A stretch of DNA of 64,000 nucleotides from positions 1 to 64,000 of the forward strand of contig CAZMBE010000012.1 in the NCBI GenBank assembly GCA_964564625.1, read 5' to 3'. Positions 25,619 to 34,774 of the stretch are shown one piece after another. This stretch comes from UBA2185 sp964564625. Its GTDB lineage: Bacteria; Desulfobacterota; Syntrophia; Syntrophales; UBA2185. A program made the position numbers and the translations under genes. The notes below the pieces were generated by a model, which was given only the letters and a program-made list of their open reading frames with translations, was not told where the DNA came from and ran no database searches. The first letter of the stretch is position 1. Every line of letters starts with the position of its first letter.

Positions 25619-28207
25619 ATGAGATTCGACAAATTTACATTAAAGGTCCAGGAAGCGCTGCAGGAAGCGCAAGCACTGGCAAATCACTACGGGCATCAGG
25701 CTGTCGACGTGGAGCATGTTCTGGCGTCACTGCTGGCCCAGCCGGAAGGTATCACCGGAGAAACATTCAAAATAATGGGAATAGATCCCAAGAGCATTGA
25801 AGATGAACTTAAAAAATCACTGGGAAAGCTGCCGAAAGTGGAAGGTTCAGGCACAGGCCAGGCATACATGACTCCCAGATTAAATAAAGTATTTGATAAC
25901 GCCCTTGTTGAGGCAGCACGTCTCAAGGACGAATACGTGAGCGCCGAGCATATTCTGCTCGCCATCGTGGAAGAAAAGGAAGGGTCTGCCGGAAAGATCC
26001 TGCGGGACAAAGGCATCACAAAAAATAATATTTTCAAAGTTCTCGTAGAAATCAGGGGAAGCCAGAGAATTACCGACCCGAACCCTGAAGAGAAGTATCA
26101 GGCACTGAAACGTTATGCCAGAGATTTCAATGAGCTGGCCCGAAAGGGAGCTTTCGATCCTGTCATCGGGCGTGATGACGAAATCAGGAGAATCATGCAG
26201 GTTCTCTCCCGGAGAACAAAGAATAATCCTGTTCTTATAGGGGAACCGGGTGTAGGAAAGACGGCTATCGTAGAAGGACTCGCCCAGCGCATCGTCAACG
26301 GTGACGTACCGGAAACCTTGAAAGATAAACGCGTTATCGGTCTGGACATCGGGGCTCTGGTCGCTGGAGCAAAATACCGGGGAGAGTTCGAAGACAGGCT
26401 CAAAGCGGTACTCAAAGAAATTACAGGAGCCGAGGGAGAAATAATTCTTTTTATTGATGAAATACACACAGTAGTGGGAGCCGGCGCAGCGGAAGGGGCT
26501 GTTGACGCATCCAATATGTTGAAACCGGCTCTGGCAAGAGGAGAATTGCGCTGCATAGGCGCAACGACATTAAATGAGTACCGGAAGCATATAGAAAAAG
26601 ACCCGGCCCTGGAACGGAGATTTCAACCGATCATCGTGAGGGAACCGACGGTGGAAGATACCATCGCCATTCTCCGGGGTCTAAAAGAACGATATGAGGT
26701 ACACCATGGAGTACGGATTAAGGATTCCGCGATCATTGCGGCGGCAACACTTTCCAGCCGCTACATAAGCGACAGGTTTTTGCCGGATAAGGCCGTAGAT
26801 CTTGTAGATGAGGCTGCCTCACGCCTGCGCATCGAGTTGGACAGCATGCCGTCGGAGATTGACATAATAGAGAGAAAAATAATGCAACTGGAAATTGAAC
26901 GGCAGTCTCTGAAGAACGATATGGAGAAAACCACGCAGGAGAGGAGAAGCAAGATCGATAAGGAACTCTCGGAACTGAGGGAGTCCATGGAAACAATGAA
27001 GGCGCACTGGGCCGGGGAAAAAGAAATAATCCGGCAAATACAGAGCATCAAGAGTAAGATCGAAGACTACAAAACAGACGAGCTTCATGCCCAGAGGGAG
27101 GGAAACCTCGCCAGGGCGGCGGAGATCCGATACGGGAAACTTGTCGAGCTGAATAAAGAGCTGGACCAAAAACATGCCAGACTTTCCGAAATCCAGAAAG
27201 ATAATAAAATGCTGAAAGAGGAAGTTGACGCTGAAGACGTGGCGGAGGTTGTCGCAAACTGGACAGGCATTCCCGTATCTCGCATGCTGGAAAGCGATAT
27301 CCAGAAACTCATCCATATGGAAGAGAGGTTGAAGAAAAGAGTCATTGGTCAGGATGAGGGCATTGTCGCAGTCTCAAGCGCCCTGCGCAGGGCCCGATCC
27401 GGACTCCAGGATCCGAACAGGCCCATCGGATCTTTCATATTCCTGGGACCGACGGGCGTCGGGAAAACGGAACTCGCAAGAGCACTTGCTGAATTCATGT
27501 TCGACAATGAGCAGGCCATGATCAGAATCGACATGTCCGAATATATGGAAAAACATTCCGTCGCGAGACTGATCGGTGCGCCTCCCGGCTATGTGGGGTA
27601 CGATGAGGGCGGATTCCTCACGGAGGCTGTGCGCAGAAGGCCATATACTGTGGTTCTTTTCGACGAAATTGAAAAGGCGCACATGGATGTGTTCAACATC
27701 CTGCTTCAGATTCTCGATGACGGCCGCTTGACCGATGGGCATGGGAGGACCGTAGATTTTAAAAATACCATCATCATTATGACTTCAAATATAGGCGGGC
27801 ACTTGATACATGAGATTGCTCTCAGCGATGAAGAAAAACGTACGAGAACCATGGACCTGCTCAGGTCTACCTTCAGACCGGAGTTTCTGAACCGCATAGA
27901 CGATATTGTCACCTTCAGATCATTAACCACTCATGATATCGACAGGATTATCGATATTCAGATCGATCTGATACAAAAAAGACTCAAGGAACGCAAGTTG
28001 ACACTCGAATTGACAGAAAATGCAAAAAAATATATAGCTAAAACCGGATACAGTCCCGTGTATGGTGCACGGCCACTCAAAAGGGCGCTCCAAAAACTGC
28101 TTCTGGACAATCTTTCCCTGAAGCTTCTGGATGGAACGTTTACGGAAGGAAACCACATTATGGTTGATGCGACAGACAGCGGTGAAATGATGTTTGAAAA
28201 AAGATAA
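25619..28207 (+). CDS. clpB: ATP-dependent chaperone ClpB
   Basis: The 862-residue protein has the full ClpB order: double Clp-N repeat (1-150), AAA-1 with Walker A GEPGVGKTAIVEG (about 205), the coiled-coil middle domain (about 410-525), and AAA-2 with GPTGVGKTELARAL (about 605), then D2-small. The presence of the middle domain and lack of the ClpP-binding loop tripeptide mark a disaggregase rather than ClpA/C. It rescues aggregated protein with DnaK. It is likely under RpoH (encoded nearby), though no heat-shock promoter was identified. Confidence 0.97.
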   Translation: MRFDKFTLKVQEALQEAQALANHYGHQAVDVEHVLASLLAQPEGITGETFKIMGIDPKSIEDELKKSLGKLPKVEGSGTGQAYMTPRLNKVFDNALVEAARLKDEYVSAEHILLAIVEEKEGSAGKILRDKGITKNNIFKVLVEIRGSQRITDPNPEEKYQALKRYARDFNELARKGAFDPVIGRDDEIRRIMQVLSRRTKNNPVLIGEPGVGKTAIVEGLAQRIVNGDVPETLKDKRVIGLDIGALVAGAKYRGEFEDRLKAVLKEITGAEGEIILFIDEIHTVVGAGAAEGAVDASNMLKPALARGELRCIGATTLNEYRKHIEKDPALERRFQPIIVREPTVEDTIAILRGLKERYEVHHGVRIKDSAIIAAATLSSRYISDRFLPDKAVDLVDEAASRLRIELDSMPSEIDIIERKIMQLEIERQSLKNDMEKTTQERRSKIDKELSELRESMETMKAHWAGEKEIIRQIQSIKSKIEDYKTDELHAQREGNLARAAEIRYGKLVELNKELDQKHARLSEIQKDNKMLKEEVDAEDVAEVVANWTGIPVSRMLESDIQKLIHMEERLKKRVIGQDEGIVAVSSALRRARSGLQDPNRPIGSFIFLGPTGVGKTELARALAEFMFDNEQAMIRIDMSEYMEKHSVARLIGAPPGYVGYDEGGFLTEAVRRRPYTVVLFDEIEKAHMDVFNILLQILDDGRLTDGHGRTVDFKNTIIIMTSNIGGHLIHEIALSDEEKRTRTMDLLRSTFRPEFLNRIDDIVTFRSLTTHDIDRIIDIQIDLIQKRLKERKLTLELTENAKKYIAKTGYSPVYGARPLKRALQKLLLDNLSLKLLDGTFTEGNHIMVDATDSGEMMFEKR

Positions 28208-28222
28208 TCAAGGAGGATTTTG

Positions 28223-29071
28223 ATGAATACAATTAAGACAGGTGTATTGCTCGGAGCCTTGACGGGCCTCTTGATGCTTATAGGAGGATATTTTGGAGGA
28301 AAAAGCGGCGTTGTCATGGCGTTTATGTTCGCCATGCTGATGAACTTCGGGGCCTACTGGTTCTCTGACAAGATCGTATTACGCATGTACAGCGCACAAA
28401 AAGTTTCGGAAAGCGAAGCCCCCGATCTTTACCGAATGGTGAAGGATCTGGCATTAAAAGCGGGACTCCCCATGCCCAAGGTCTATATTGTCCCCGGGGA
28501 CACACCGAATGCCTTCGCCACTGGCCGGAATGAAAACCATGCTGTCGTCGCTGTCACGGAAGGAATCCTGAGAATGCTCAACAGAGACGAACTGGAAGGA
28601 GTTCTCGCCCATGAATTGACCCATATCAAGAATAAAGATATGCTCATCGGATCCATTGCGGCAACCATTGCCGGAGCAATTGTAATGCTGGCACACATGG
28701 CGCAATGGGCGGCAATCTTCGGAGGAGGAAGCCGTGGTGAGGATGAAGAAGGCGGCGGTGTGATTGGGCTTATTCTTATGGCGATTCTCGCCCCTATTGC
28801 CGCGACAATTATTCAAATGGCAATTTCCCGTTCTCGCGAATACCTTGCCGATGAAGGCGGTGCACAGGTATCCGGCAAACCTTACGGGCTGGCAGGCGCT
28901 CTCGAAAAGCTATCAAGGGCATCTCAGGCAATCCCGATGAATGCGAATCCGTCTACGGCTCATATGTTTATTGTAAACCCCCTGACGGGAAAATCCCTCA
29001 TGAATCTCTTCAGCACCCATCCCCCCATAGAGGAGCGTATTGCAAGGCTGAGGAGCATGAAACCGCGATAA
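28223..29071 (+). CDS. htpX: Heat-shock zinc metalloprotease HtpX
   Basis: The protein is 282 residues from ATG 28223 (AGGAGG six bases upstream; a TTG one codon earlier is less likely). It has an M48 catalytic motif VLAHELTHIKNKD (HExxH), a third ligand in REYLADEGG, N-terminal and internal membrane segments, and the final STHPPIEERIARL signature. It degrades misfolded inner-membrane proteins. It follows clpB by 15 bases, giving a proteostasis operon. Confidence 0.95.
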   Translation: MNTIKTGVLLGALTGLLMLIGGYFGGKSGVVMAFMFAMLMNFGAYWFSDKIVLRMYSAQKVSESEAPDLYRMVKDLALKAGLPMPKVYIVPGDTPNAFATGRNENHAVVAVTEGILRMLNRDELEGVLAHELTHIKNKDMLIGSIAATIAGAIVMLAHMAQWAAIFGGGSRGEDEEGGGVIGLILMAILAPIAATIIQMAISRSREYLADEGGAQVSGKPYGLAGALEKLSRASQAIPMNANPSTAHMFIVNPLTGKSLMNLFSTHPPIEERIARLRSMKPR

Positions 29072-29112
29072 AAACATTCTCCTATATCCACTCGCGGGAG
29101 GCAGACGGAGAA

Positions 29113-29211
29113 ATGGCGCAAGAGGCAGTTAACTGGAAGGAAATTCTTTCTAATATTGAGTATTCAGCAAACTATTCATTCTACTATGCGATAGCAGGGA
29201 CGTCCATATAG
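29113..29211 (+). CDS. Doubtful 32-codon small open reading frame
   Basis: A reading frame MAQEAVNWKEILS... ends before a rightward DUF1844 gene. GGAG lies only a few bases before the ATG, tight for a ribosome site. No known family is recognised. It is listed because it is the only credible coding content of the 226-base gap. Confidence 0.2.
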   Translation: MAQEAVNWKEILSNIEYSANYSFYYAIAGTSI

Positions 29212-29297
29212 TCAGGATTGAGCCGGGATAGGACAGGAAAATCTCTTTCATCTCCTTTCTGTTTCAATTCTGAATACTTATTGAGAAGGAGACAAAT

Positions 29298-29705
29298 ATG
29301 GAAGACGAGAAAAAAGAAAAGGGATTCGTGATTAAGGATAAACGACTTTTTGATGAGTCTGGAGAAACTCGCCAGGAAGAGTTAAAAAAAGAAGAATCAA
29401 CGATAGAGGACAAGCCTCCGGAAGAGAAGAGTGAGGAAACATCCCGGGAGGAATATTTTCCCGAAGTCACCTTTTCCACCTTCGTACTTTCACTCAGTAC
29501 AACCGCCATGTATCACTTTGGAGATTTTCCTGATCCCGTGACAAAGAAAGCGGAAAAAAATCTTACGGCAGCAAAACAAACCATTGATATGTTGAACATG
29601 ATAAAGATTAAGACGGCTGGAAATCTTGATAATAATGAAAAATCCCTTCTGGAGGGAATCCTGTATGAATTAATGATGAGGTATGTGAAAGAAAAGGCCC
29701 AGTGA
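29298..29705 (+). CDS. DUF1844 domain protein
   Basis: The 135-residue protein has a highly charged first half (residues 1-55) and a C-terminal DUF1844 domain: TFSTFVLSLSTTAMYHFGD, AAKQTIDMLNMIKIKT and NNEKSLLEGILYELMMRYV. The family is widespread in deltaproteobacteria and often sits next to ispE or other housekeeping genes. Its function is unknown. It has a GAGAAGGAG site before the ATG and overlaps ispE by one base. Confidence 0.8.
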   Translation: MEDEKKEKGFVIKDKRLFDESGETRQEELKKEESTIEDKPPEEKSEETSREEYFPEVTFSTFVLSLSTTAMYHFGDFPDPVTKKAEKNLTAAKQTIDMLNMIKIKTAGNLDNNEKSLLEGILYELMMRYVKEKAQ

Positions 29706-30547
29706 TGATGCAGAAATTATCACCGGCAAAAATTAATCTTCACTTGCGCGTTCTTGGAAAGCGGAGAGATGGTTATCATGACATAGCAACATTACTGCAC
29801 CCCATTAGTCTATATGACGAAATGATATTCCGCCCCGCCGATCACGGAATCACTATACGCTGCCCGGATAGCTCTATTCCAGAAAATGAAGATAACCTTG
29901 TGTACAAAGCTGCGGATGCCCTTCTATCCCAGGCATCATGTTCATCGGGAATTCATATTACTATCACCAAGAGAATCCCCGTGGGGGCAGGACTGGGGGG
30001 GGGCAGTTCCAATGCCGCAACAACCCTGACAACCATAAACGATTTAATGGGACTTCATTATACACGTGAGGAACTCATGCAAATAGGTGCGAATATAGGC
30101 GCGGATATTCCATTTTTTATATTTGGAAAATCGGCATGGGCATTTGGCATCGGTGACCAACTCCAAGCCATTGAATATATTCCATTATTGTGGTTTGTCC
30201 TGATAAATCCCGGTTTCGAAGTCTCCACAAGAATGATTTATGAAAATTTTAATTTAAGATTGACAAAACAGGCAGTAAAGTATACATGTCCAGCACTTTA
30301 CACGGTTGAAGAATTGATAAAGGGACTCCACAATGACTTGGAAATGGTTACCCTGGGTCTCTATCCTGAATTGCAGTATATAAAGAATTATCTCATGCAG
30401 AATGGCGCTTTGGGCTCTTTAATGTCCGGCAGCGGCCCGACCGTGGCGGGGATTTTCACAGAAGAAAAAGAAGCACTCAAGGCGAAAGAAGCCATAGAAA
30501 GCATCAGGGAGAAGAACTGGTCCGTAGTTGTCGCTCATTCTTTATGA
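29705..30547 (+). CDS. ispE: 4-diphosphocytidyl-2-C-methyl-D-erythritol kinase
   Basis: The 280-residue GHMP kinase starts with SPAKINLHLRVLGKRRDGYHD and has the ATP loop PVGAGLGGGSSNAATTL and C-terminal LMSGSGPTVAGIF. It phosphorylates CDP-ME in the MEP isoprenoid pathway. I chose the ATG overlapping the DUF1844 stop (TGATG); GTG 29702 and ATG 29708 are alternatives. It is followed by tRNA-Gln and prs, a common order in this class. Confidence 0.95.
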   Translation: MMQKLSPAKINLHLRVLGKRRDGYHDIATLLHPISLYDEMIFRPADHGITIRCPDSSIPENEDNLVYKAADALLSQASCSSGIHITITKRIPVGAGLGGGSSNAATTLTTINDLMGLHYTREELMQIGANIGADIPFFIFGKSAWAFGIGDQLQAIEYIPLLWFVLINPGFEVSTRMIYENFNLRLTKQAVKYTCPALYTVEELIKGLHNDLEMVTLGLYPELQYIKNYLMQNGALGSLMSGSGPTVAGIFTEEKEALKAKEAIESIREKNWSVVVAHSL

Positions 30548-30672
30548 GAGGCGCAGAGCAGACTTTCCACGACCCAAAATATCATGTTCTTTTTACAACA
30601 CGGCTGCAGTGTTTCTTCTCTTAGTGTCAATGGCACGCAATAGAGCTTTTGAACTTTTTTTATACTGAAGAT

Positions 30673-30747
30673 TGGGGCGTCGTCAAGCGGTAAGACACAA
30701 GATTTTGGTTCTTGCATACGGAGGTTCGAATCCTCCCGCCCCAGCCA
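30673..30747 (+). tRNA. tRNA-Gln (anticodon TTG)
   Basis: Acceptor TGGGGCG/CGCCCCA, anticodon stem CAAGA/TCTTG with loop TTTTGGT (anticodon TTG), T stem GGAGG/CCTCC with TTCGAAT, and encoded CCA. It lies between ispE and prs, as in many relatives. Confidence 0.97.
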
Positions 30748-30801
30748 TAAAAAATCATCGAATGAACTTGTCACCCGCCAACAGCGGGAGAAAGGGTCAA
30801 C

Positions 30802-31743
30802 ATGCTCGATAGAATAAGAATATTTACGGGTAATGCGAATATATCTCTTGCCCAAAATATATGTGAAAAACTGGGGGTATCATTAGGCAAGGCCAATGTT
30901 TCAACATTCAGTGATGGCGAAACGAGGGTGGAAATCAACGAGAATGTGCGGGGTATGGACGTCTTCATTATCCAGTCTACATGCCCTCCCGTTAATATCA
31001 CGCTTGTGGAGCTTCTGATCATGATCGATGCCATGAAGAGGGCATCTGCAGACAGGATCACAGCGGTCATACCTTATTACGGCTATGCAAGGCAGGATAG
31101 AAAGGTGGCACCGAGGGCGCCGATTTCGGCGAAACTTGTCGCGGACCTTATCACAACAGCGGGGGCAAACCGCGTACTTTCAATAGATCTCCACGCCGGA
31201 CAGATACAGGGTTTTTTTAACATTCCCGTCGATAACCTTTATGCAACACCAGTTCTCTTAGAGTACATCAGGAAAAATTATCAGGGAAATATTGTCATCG
31301 TTTCACCTGATACGGGCGGTGTCGAAAGGGCAAGGGCGTTCGGTAAACGCTTAGGACTTAACATTGCCATTGTCGATAAAAGAAGAGAAGGACCTAACGA
31401 ATCTACAGTTATGAATATTATCGGTGATGTAAAAGGAGCAAGAGTAATAGTTCTTGACGACATGATTGATACCGCAGGAACCATAGCACATGCAGCCGAT
31501 GCTCTCCAACAGGCAGGAGCCTTGGAAGTTTCCGTCTGTTGCACCCATCCCGTTCTTTCAGGACCTGCTATCGAGAGACTTGAAAACTCAAATCTTAAGG
31601 AGATTATCGTCACAGATACGATACCCTTGCATGATAAAGCACGGGCATGTAACCGCATTAAAGTTCTTTCCGTGGCGGGTCTAATTAGTGAAGCCGTTCG
31701 GCGTATCTATTATAACGATTCAGTACATTCGCTTTTTATATAG
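30802..31743 (+). CDS. prs: Ribose-phosphate pyrophosphokinase
   Basis: The 313-residue PRPP synthetase has FSDGETRVEINENVRGMDVFIIQS-type features, of which FSDGETRVEI and GYARQDRK are visible. It also has the ribose-5-phosphate/PRPP loop IVLDDMIDTAGTI and HPVLSGPAIERL. It makes PRPP for nucleotide, histidine and tryptophan synthesis. Length is normal; rplY follows nine bases later. Confidence 0.97.
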   Translation: MLDRIRIFTGNANISLAQNICEKLGVSLGKANVSTFSDGETRVEINENVRGMDVFIIQSTCPPVNITLVELLIMIDAMKRASADRITAVIPYYGYARQDRKVAPRAPISAKLVADLITTAGANRVLSIDLHAGQIQGFFNIPVDNLYATPVLLEYIRKNYQGNIVIVSPDTGGVERARAFGKRLGLNIAIVDKRREGPNESTVMNIIGDVKGARVIVLDDMIDTAGTIAHAADALQQAGALEVSVCCTHPVLSGPAIERLENSNLKEIIVTDTIPLHDKARACNRIKVLSVAGLISEAVRRIYYNDSVHSLFI

Positions 31744-31752
31744 GAGGATTAA

Positions 31753-32382
31753 ATGGAAGTAAATGAATTAAAGGCCACTCTCCGTAATACTACCGGAAAA
31801 GGTGTTGCTCGAAGATTGAGAAAAAGCGGTTTGGTTCCCGCAGTCGTTTACGGTAATAATAAGGACACTCTCCTGTTAGCCGTAAACACTAATGAATTAA
31901 CAAAACTCTTAAGGGGCAAAGAAGAAAATGTATTCATCAACTTGCGCGTTGAGAACGGGAAAATAATTGAAAAATTTACCCTTATCAAGGAACTGCAGTT
32001 AAATCCTGTCACTGGAAAATTCCTTCATGTCGACTTTTGCGAAATCGATAAACAACAAGCCATTACCCTTGATATACCGATTCACTTCACAGGAGAGGCC
32101 GTGGGTGTCGAAATGGGCGGCGATCTTCATCATGTGAAGAGAGAAATAAAGGTATCATGCCTCTTTGCAGTGTTACCCGATTTTTTTGAGGTAGATGTGA
32201 GCCATCTTAATATCGGTGATTCAATAAAGGTACAAGACTTGAAGCTGCCTGAGGGTATTACCATACTTGACTCTGAGGATACAATTTTAGCATCAGTTAC
32301 CGCACCAAAAACTACCGTACAAGCTGAACAGATAGAAGCAGTGGAACCGGTAGTGGAGGAGGAATCGAAGGAACAGAGCTGA
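31753..32382 (+). CDS. rplY: 50S ribosomal protein L25/general stress protein Ctc
   Basis: The 209-residue two-domain Ctc form of L25 has an N-terminal 5S rRNA-binding domain (RNTTGKGVARRLRKSGLVPAVVYG) and a C-terminal beta domain (LDIPIHFTGEAVGVEMGG), plus an acidic tail. It stabilises 5S rRNA in the large subunit. The prs-rplY-pth order supports the call. Confidence 0.95.
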   Translation: MEVNELKATLRNTTGKGVARRLRKSGLVPAVVYGNNKDTLLLAVNTNELTKLLRGKEENVFINLRVENGKIIEKFTLIKELQLNPVTGKFLHVDFCEIDKQQAITLDIPIHFTGEAVGVEMGGDLHHVKREIKVSCLFAVLPDFFEVDVSHLNIGDSIKVQDLKLPEGITILDSEDTILASVTAPKTTVQAEQIEAVEPVVEEESKEQS

Positions 32383-32427
32383 TAAAATTTAAATGAACGA
32401 TATCTAAGCATCGCAAGGGGTTATTGT

Positions 32428-33033
32428 TTGAAACTTATAGTCGGGCTTGGAAATCCTGGTTTTAAGTACCAGGCCACAAGACACAATATTGGCTTCCTTG
32501 CCCTTGATAAGATTGCTGATACCTATGGCATCTCTATAATCATGAAAAGCTTTAATTCCTGCGTTGGAAGAGGCAAGATCGGTGATATTCCGGTTTTACT
32601 GGCCAAGCCACAGACTTTCATGAATTTAAGTGGTGTTTCAGTAAGAAAGTGTTCAGATTATTATAAAATTGATCTTGCAGATTTGATTATAGTTCATGAC
32701 GACATTGATCTTCCGTTTGGAATGATACGAATAAAAGCTGGCGGAGGCCATGCGGGACACAAAGGCTTAATCTCGATAATAGAATATTTAGGCAATGCGG
32801 AATTTATCAGGTTGAGAGTTGGCATAGGGAAACCGCCTGATAAGTCACTGGTAGAAAAGTATGTTCTTGAAACATTCACTGATGAAGAAGTGAAACTGCT
32901 TCCCTTCATTACCAACACAGCAAGTAATGCATTAACGGCAATTATTGTGTCTGGTATTCAAGCTGCCATGAACCAGTACAACTGCAAAGGCACTAATCAA
33001 TCCGCCAAAGGAGATGATACTCTGCCCTGCTGA
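32428..33033 (+). CDS. pth: Peptidyl-tRNA hydrolase
   Basis: The 201-residue Pth family enzyme has LIVGLGNPGFKYQATRHNIGF (catalytic His of RHNIG), AKPQTFMNLSG, VHDDIDLPFG and GGGHAGHKGL. It recycles peptidyl-tRNA released by stalled ribosomes. It starts at TTG after AAGGGG. A perfect terminator follows at 33086. Confidence 0.96.
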   Translation: MKLIVGLGNPGFKYQATRHNIGFLALDKIADTYGISIIMKSFNSCVGRGKIGDIPVLLAKPQTFMNLSGVSVRKCSDYYKIDLADLIIVHDDIDLPFGMIRIKAGGGHAGHKGLISIIEYLGNAEFIRLRVGIGKPPDKSLVEKYVLETFTDEEVKLLPFITNTASNALTAIIVSGIQAAMNQYNCKGTNQSAKGDDTLPC

Positions 33034-33085
33034 TCGTAACTTAATTTCATGTGCGGTTTATCATAACAATATCTTTTCGTACCAT

Positions 33086-33123
33086 AAAAGAAGCGTCTCT
33101 TCATGAGATGCTTCTTTTTTTAT
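33086..33123 (+). terminator. Intrinsic terminator of the ispE-prs-rplY-pth run
   Basis: The 14-base stem AAAAGAAGCGTCTC / GAGATGCTTCTTTT (one G-T pair) with loop TTCAT (33100-33104) and a T tail lies 50 bases after pth. It is clear-cut. Confidence 0.92.
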
Positions 33124-33189
33124 GCTTGACAGTAGTAGTAAAAAAACTTAGCGTTCACATGGAAGCAATTATAATGATGGGATATTACT

Positions 33190-34284
33190 ATGGGATTTCG
33201 ATGCGGCATTATAGGACTTCCGAACGTTGGGAAATCCACTATTTTCAATGCCCTCACGGCCGCAGGCGCTGAGGTTGCCAACTATCCCTTCTGCACTATT
33301 GATCCAAACATAGGAATTGTACCTGTACCTGACGCAAGACTTGAAACAATCGCGAAAATCATAAAACCTCCCAAGATTACTTACACCACTATAGAATTTC
33401 TCGATATAGCCGGTCTTGTGAGGGGTGCAAGCCGGGGGGAAGGATTGGGAAACAAGTTTCTCGGACACATCAGGGAAGTCGATGCCATTGTGCACATTGT
33501 TCGATGCTTTGACCATCCCTCTGTTTCCCACATATACGGAGCTGTCGATCCCGCCCGCGACATAGAGATAATAAATACCGAATTAATCATTGCTGATTTA
33601 GAAACAGTTGAAAAGAGGATTGCAAAGATCGAAAGGCTTGCAAAAACGGGAGACAGGCTCGCCCGTAAAGAGTTCGACATATGTCTCCATATCAGGGATA
33701 CTCTGGGAAAGGGTACCCCTGCACGTAAAAGTATTTTTTCATTGGAAGAGCAACATACCCTTAGCGACCTCCACCTGCTGACAGTTAAAAAAATTCTGTA
33801 CGTTGCGAATGTCAGTGAGGCTGTCCTTAAGGGAAATAATGACTATATTAAGAAAGTAGAATTAATAGCAGAGCAGGAAGGCTTGAAGGTAATCGTCATA
33901 TGCGGTGATCTGGAAGCTGAAATAGCAGAACTTCCAAAGGAAGAACAGAGAGAATTTATTCGTGATCTCGGTCTTCAGGAATCTGGTCTCCAGAAATTAA
34001 TAAAAGAGGGCTATGAGCTTTTAGGTTTGATTACTTTTTATACTACCGTCGGAACAGAACTTCGGGCCTGGACGATTCCCGACGGAACAAAAGCTCCCGC
34101 AGCAGCGGGAAAAATACATGGAGATATGGAACGAGGTTTTATCAAAGCTGAAATTATTCATTATAACGAATTTATTAAAATTGGCAGTTTGTCAAAAGCG
34201 AAAGAACATGGACTCATTCACTTAGAAGGGAAAGACTATATCCTGCAGGACGGTGATATTGCCTTTTTTCGGTTCAATGTATAA
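33190..34284 (+). CDS. ychF: Redox-responsive ATPase YchF (Obg-related)
   Basis: The 364-residue YchF/OLA1-type P-loop protein has G1 GLPNVGKSTIFNAL, G3 DIAGLVRGAS and a C-terminal TGS-like domain ending LQDGDIAFFRFNV. The G4 motif is YVANVSE in place of NKxD, typical of the ATP-preferring YchF. It binds ribosomes and affects stress responses. It normally neighbours pth, as here. Confidence 0.96.
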   Translation: MGFRCGIIGLPNVGKSTIFNALTAAGAEVANYPFCTIDPNIGIVPVPDARLETIAKIIKPPKITYTTIEFLDIAGLVRGASRGEGLGNKFLGHIREVDAIVHIVRCFDHPSVSHIYGAVDPARDIEIINTELIIADLETVEKRIAKIERLAKTGDRLARKEFDICLHIRDTLGKGTPARKSIFSLEEQHTLSDLHLLTVKKILYVANVSEAVLKGNNDYIKKVELIAEQEGLKVIVICGDLEAEIAELPKEEQREFIRDLGLQESGLQKLIKEGYELLGLITFYTTVGTELRAWTIPDGTKAPAAAGKIHGDMERGFIKAEIIHYNEFIKIGSLSKAKEHGLIHLEGKDYILQDGDIAFFRFNV

Positions 34285-34311
34285 ATATTTGTCGGAAGTT
34301 ACCGTCTTTTG

Positions 34312-34358
34312 AACAAAATAAAAGTGGATGGTTAAAGGAGGGAAAACAAACCATCCAC
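34312..34358 (-). terminator. Leftward intrinsic terminator with anti-Shine-Dalgarno loop
   Basis: Read leftward, a perfect 10-base stem (GTGGATGGTT 34324-34333 with AACCATCCAC 34349-34358) closes a 15-base loop that reads CCCTCCTTT, followed by TTTTATTTTG. It acts as a terminator for leftward transcription only; rightward there is no T run. It converges with ychF. Confidence 0.75.
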
Positions 34359-34420
34359 CTCTATGTAAACTGAAAGGGACCATACATGCTCGTCCTCTTC
34401 AGATTATCTGTTCAGGGGGC

Positions 34421-34458
34421 CGGTGGATGGCAAAGGAGGGAATGGAAACCACCCACCG
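34421..34458 (-). ncRNA. Second hairpin with the same CCCTCCTTT loop (candidate sRNA module)
   Basis: Read leftward, CGGTGGGTGG (34449-34458) pairs with CCATCCACCG (34421-34430), one mismatch, around a loop holding TTCCCTCCTTT, identical over 11 bases to the loop of the terminator hairpin 63 bases downstream. The loop sequence is complementary to AAAGGAGGG ribosome sites. With the terminator hairpin it forms the 3' part of a sigma-54-driven transcript. Confidence 0.5.
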
Positions 34459-34494
34459 ATTTAACATCAGAAAAACTTTCCAACGTCAGCAGGA

Positions 34495-34752
34495 CTAATC
34501 CTCGTGGATAAAAAAGTCAGGAAGAAAAAAAGTCTTACTTTGGTCTTCTGTAGCTTCTTCTTGTTCCTTTTTCCTTGGTTTTAGTACGGATAATTTTTTT
34601 TCTATATTTTCATTACTCGGTGTAATGAAAAAATCATATTCAAAACCGTATTCATCATTACCGAAATCCGCATCTGGCAAGGAATCTTCCAGACCTTTTG
34701 TTTTTTTTATTTTATCTTTGCGGTGTTTCCCCTCCTTCTTCATGGAACACAT
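34495..34752 (-). CDS. Small charged protein of unknown function in the sigma-54 transcript
   Basis: The 85-codon frame has a basic N-terminus (KKEGKHRKDKIKKTK), an acidic, aromatic middle (DADFGNDEYGFEYDFF) and a charged tail. I recognise no domain or membrane segment. Starts at ATG 34752 and ATG 34743 are possible, but neither has a ribosome site upstream. Oddly, codons 5-8 contain AAGGAGGGG, which is complementary to the loops of the two hairpins at 34324 and 34421. It follows a strong sigma-54 promoter and may be a real small protein or just the body of a regulatory RNA. Confidence 0.5.
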   Translation of the reverse strand: MCSMKKEGKHRKDKIKKTKGLEDSLPDADFGNDEYGFEYDFFITPSNENIEKKLSVLKPRKKEQEEATEDQSKTFFLPDFFIHED

Positions 34753-34774
34753 TGCCGTTATTGAATATCAATTT

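Noticed and set aside
34324..34458. CRISPR-like repeat pair
   Set aside because: Only two related units, each an inverted repeat with its own loop, and no cas genes in the window.
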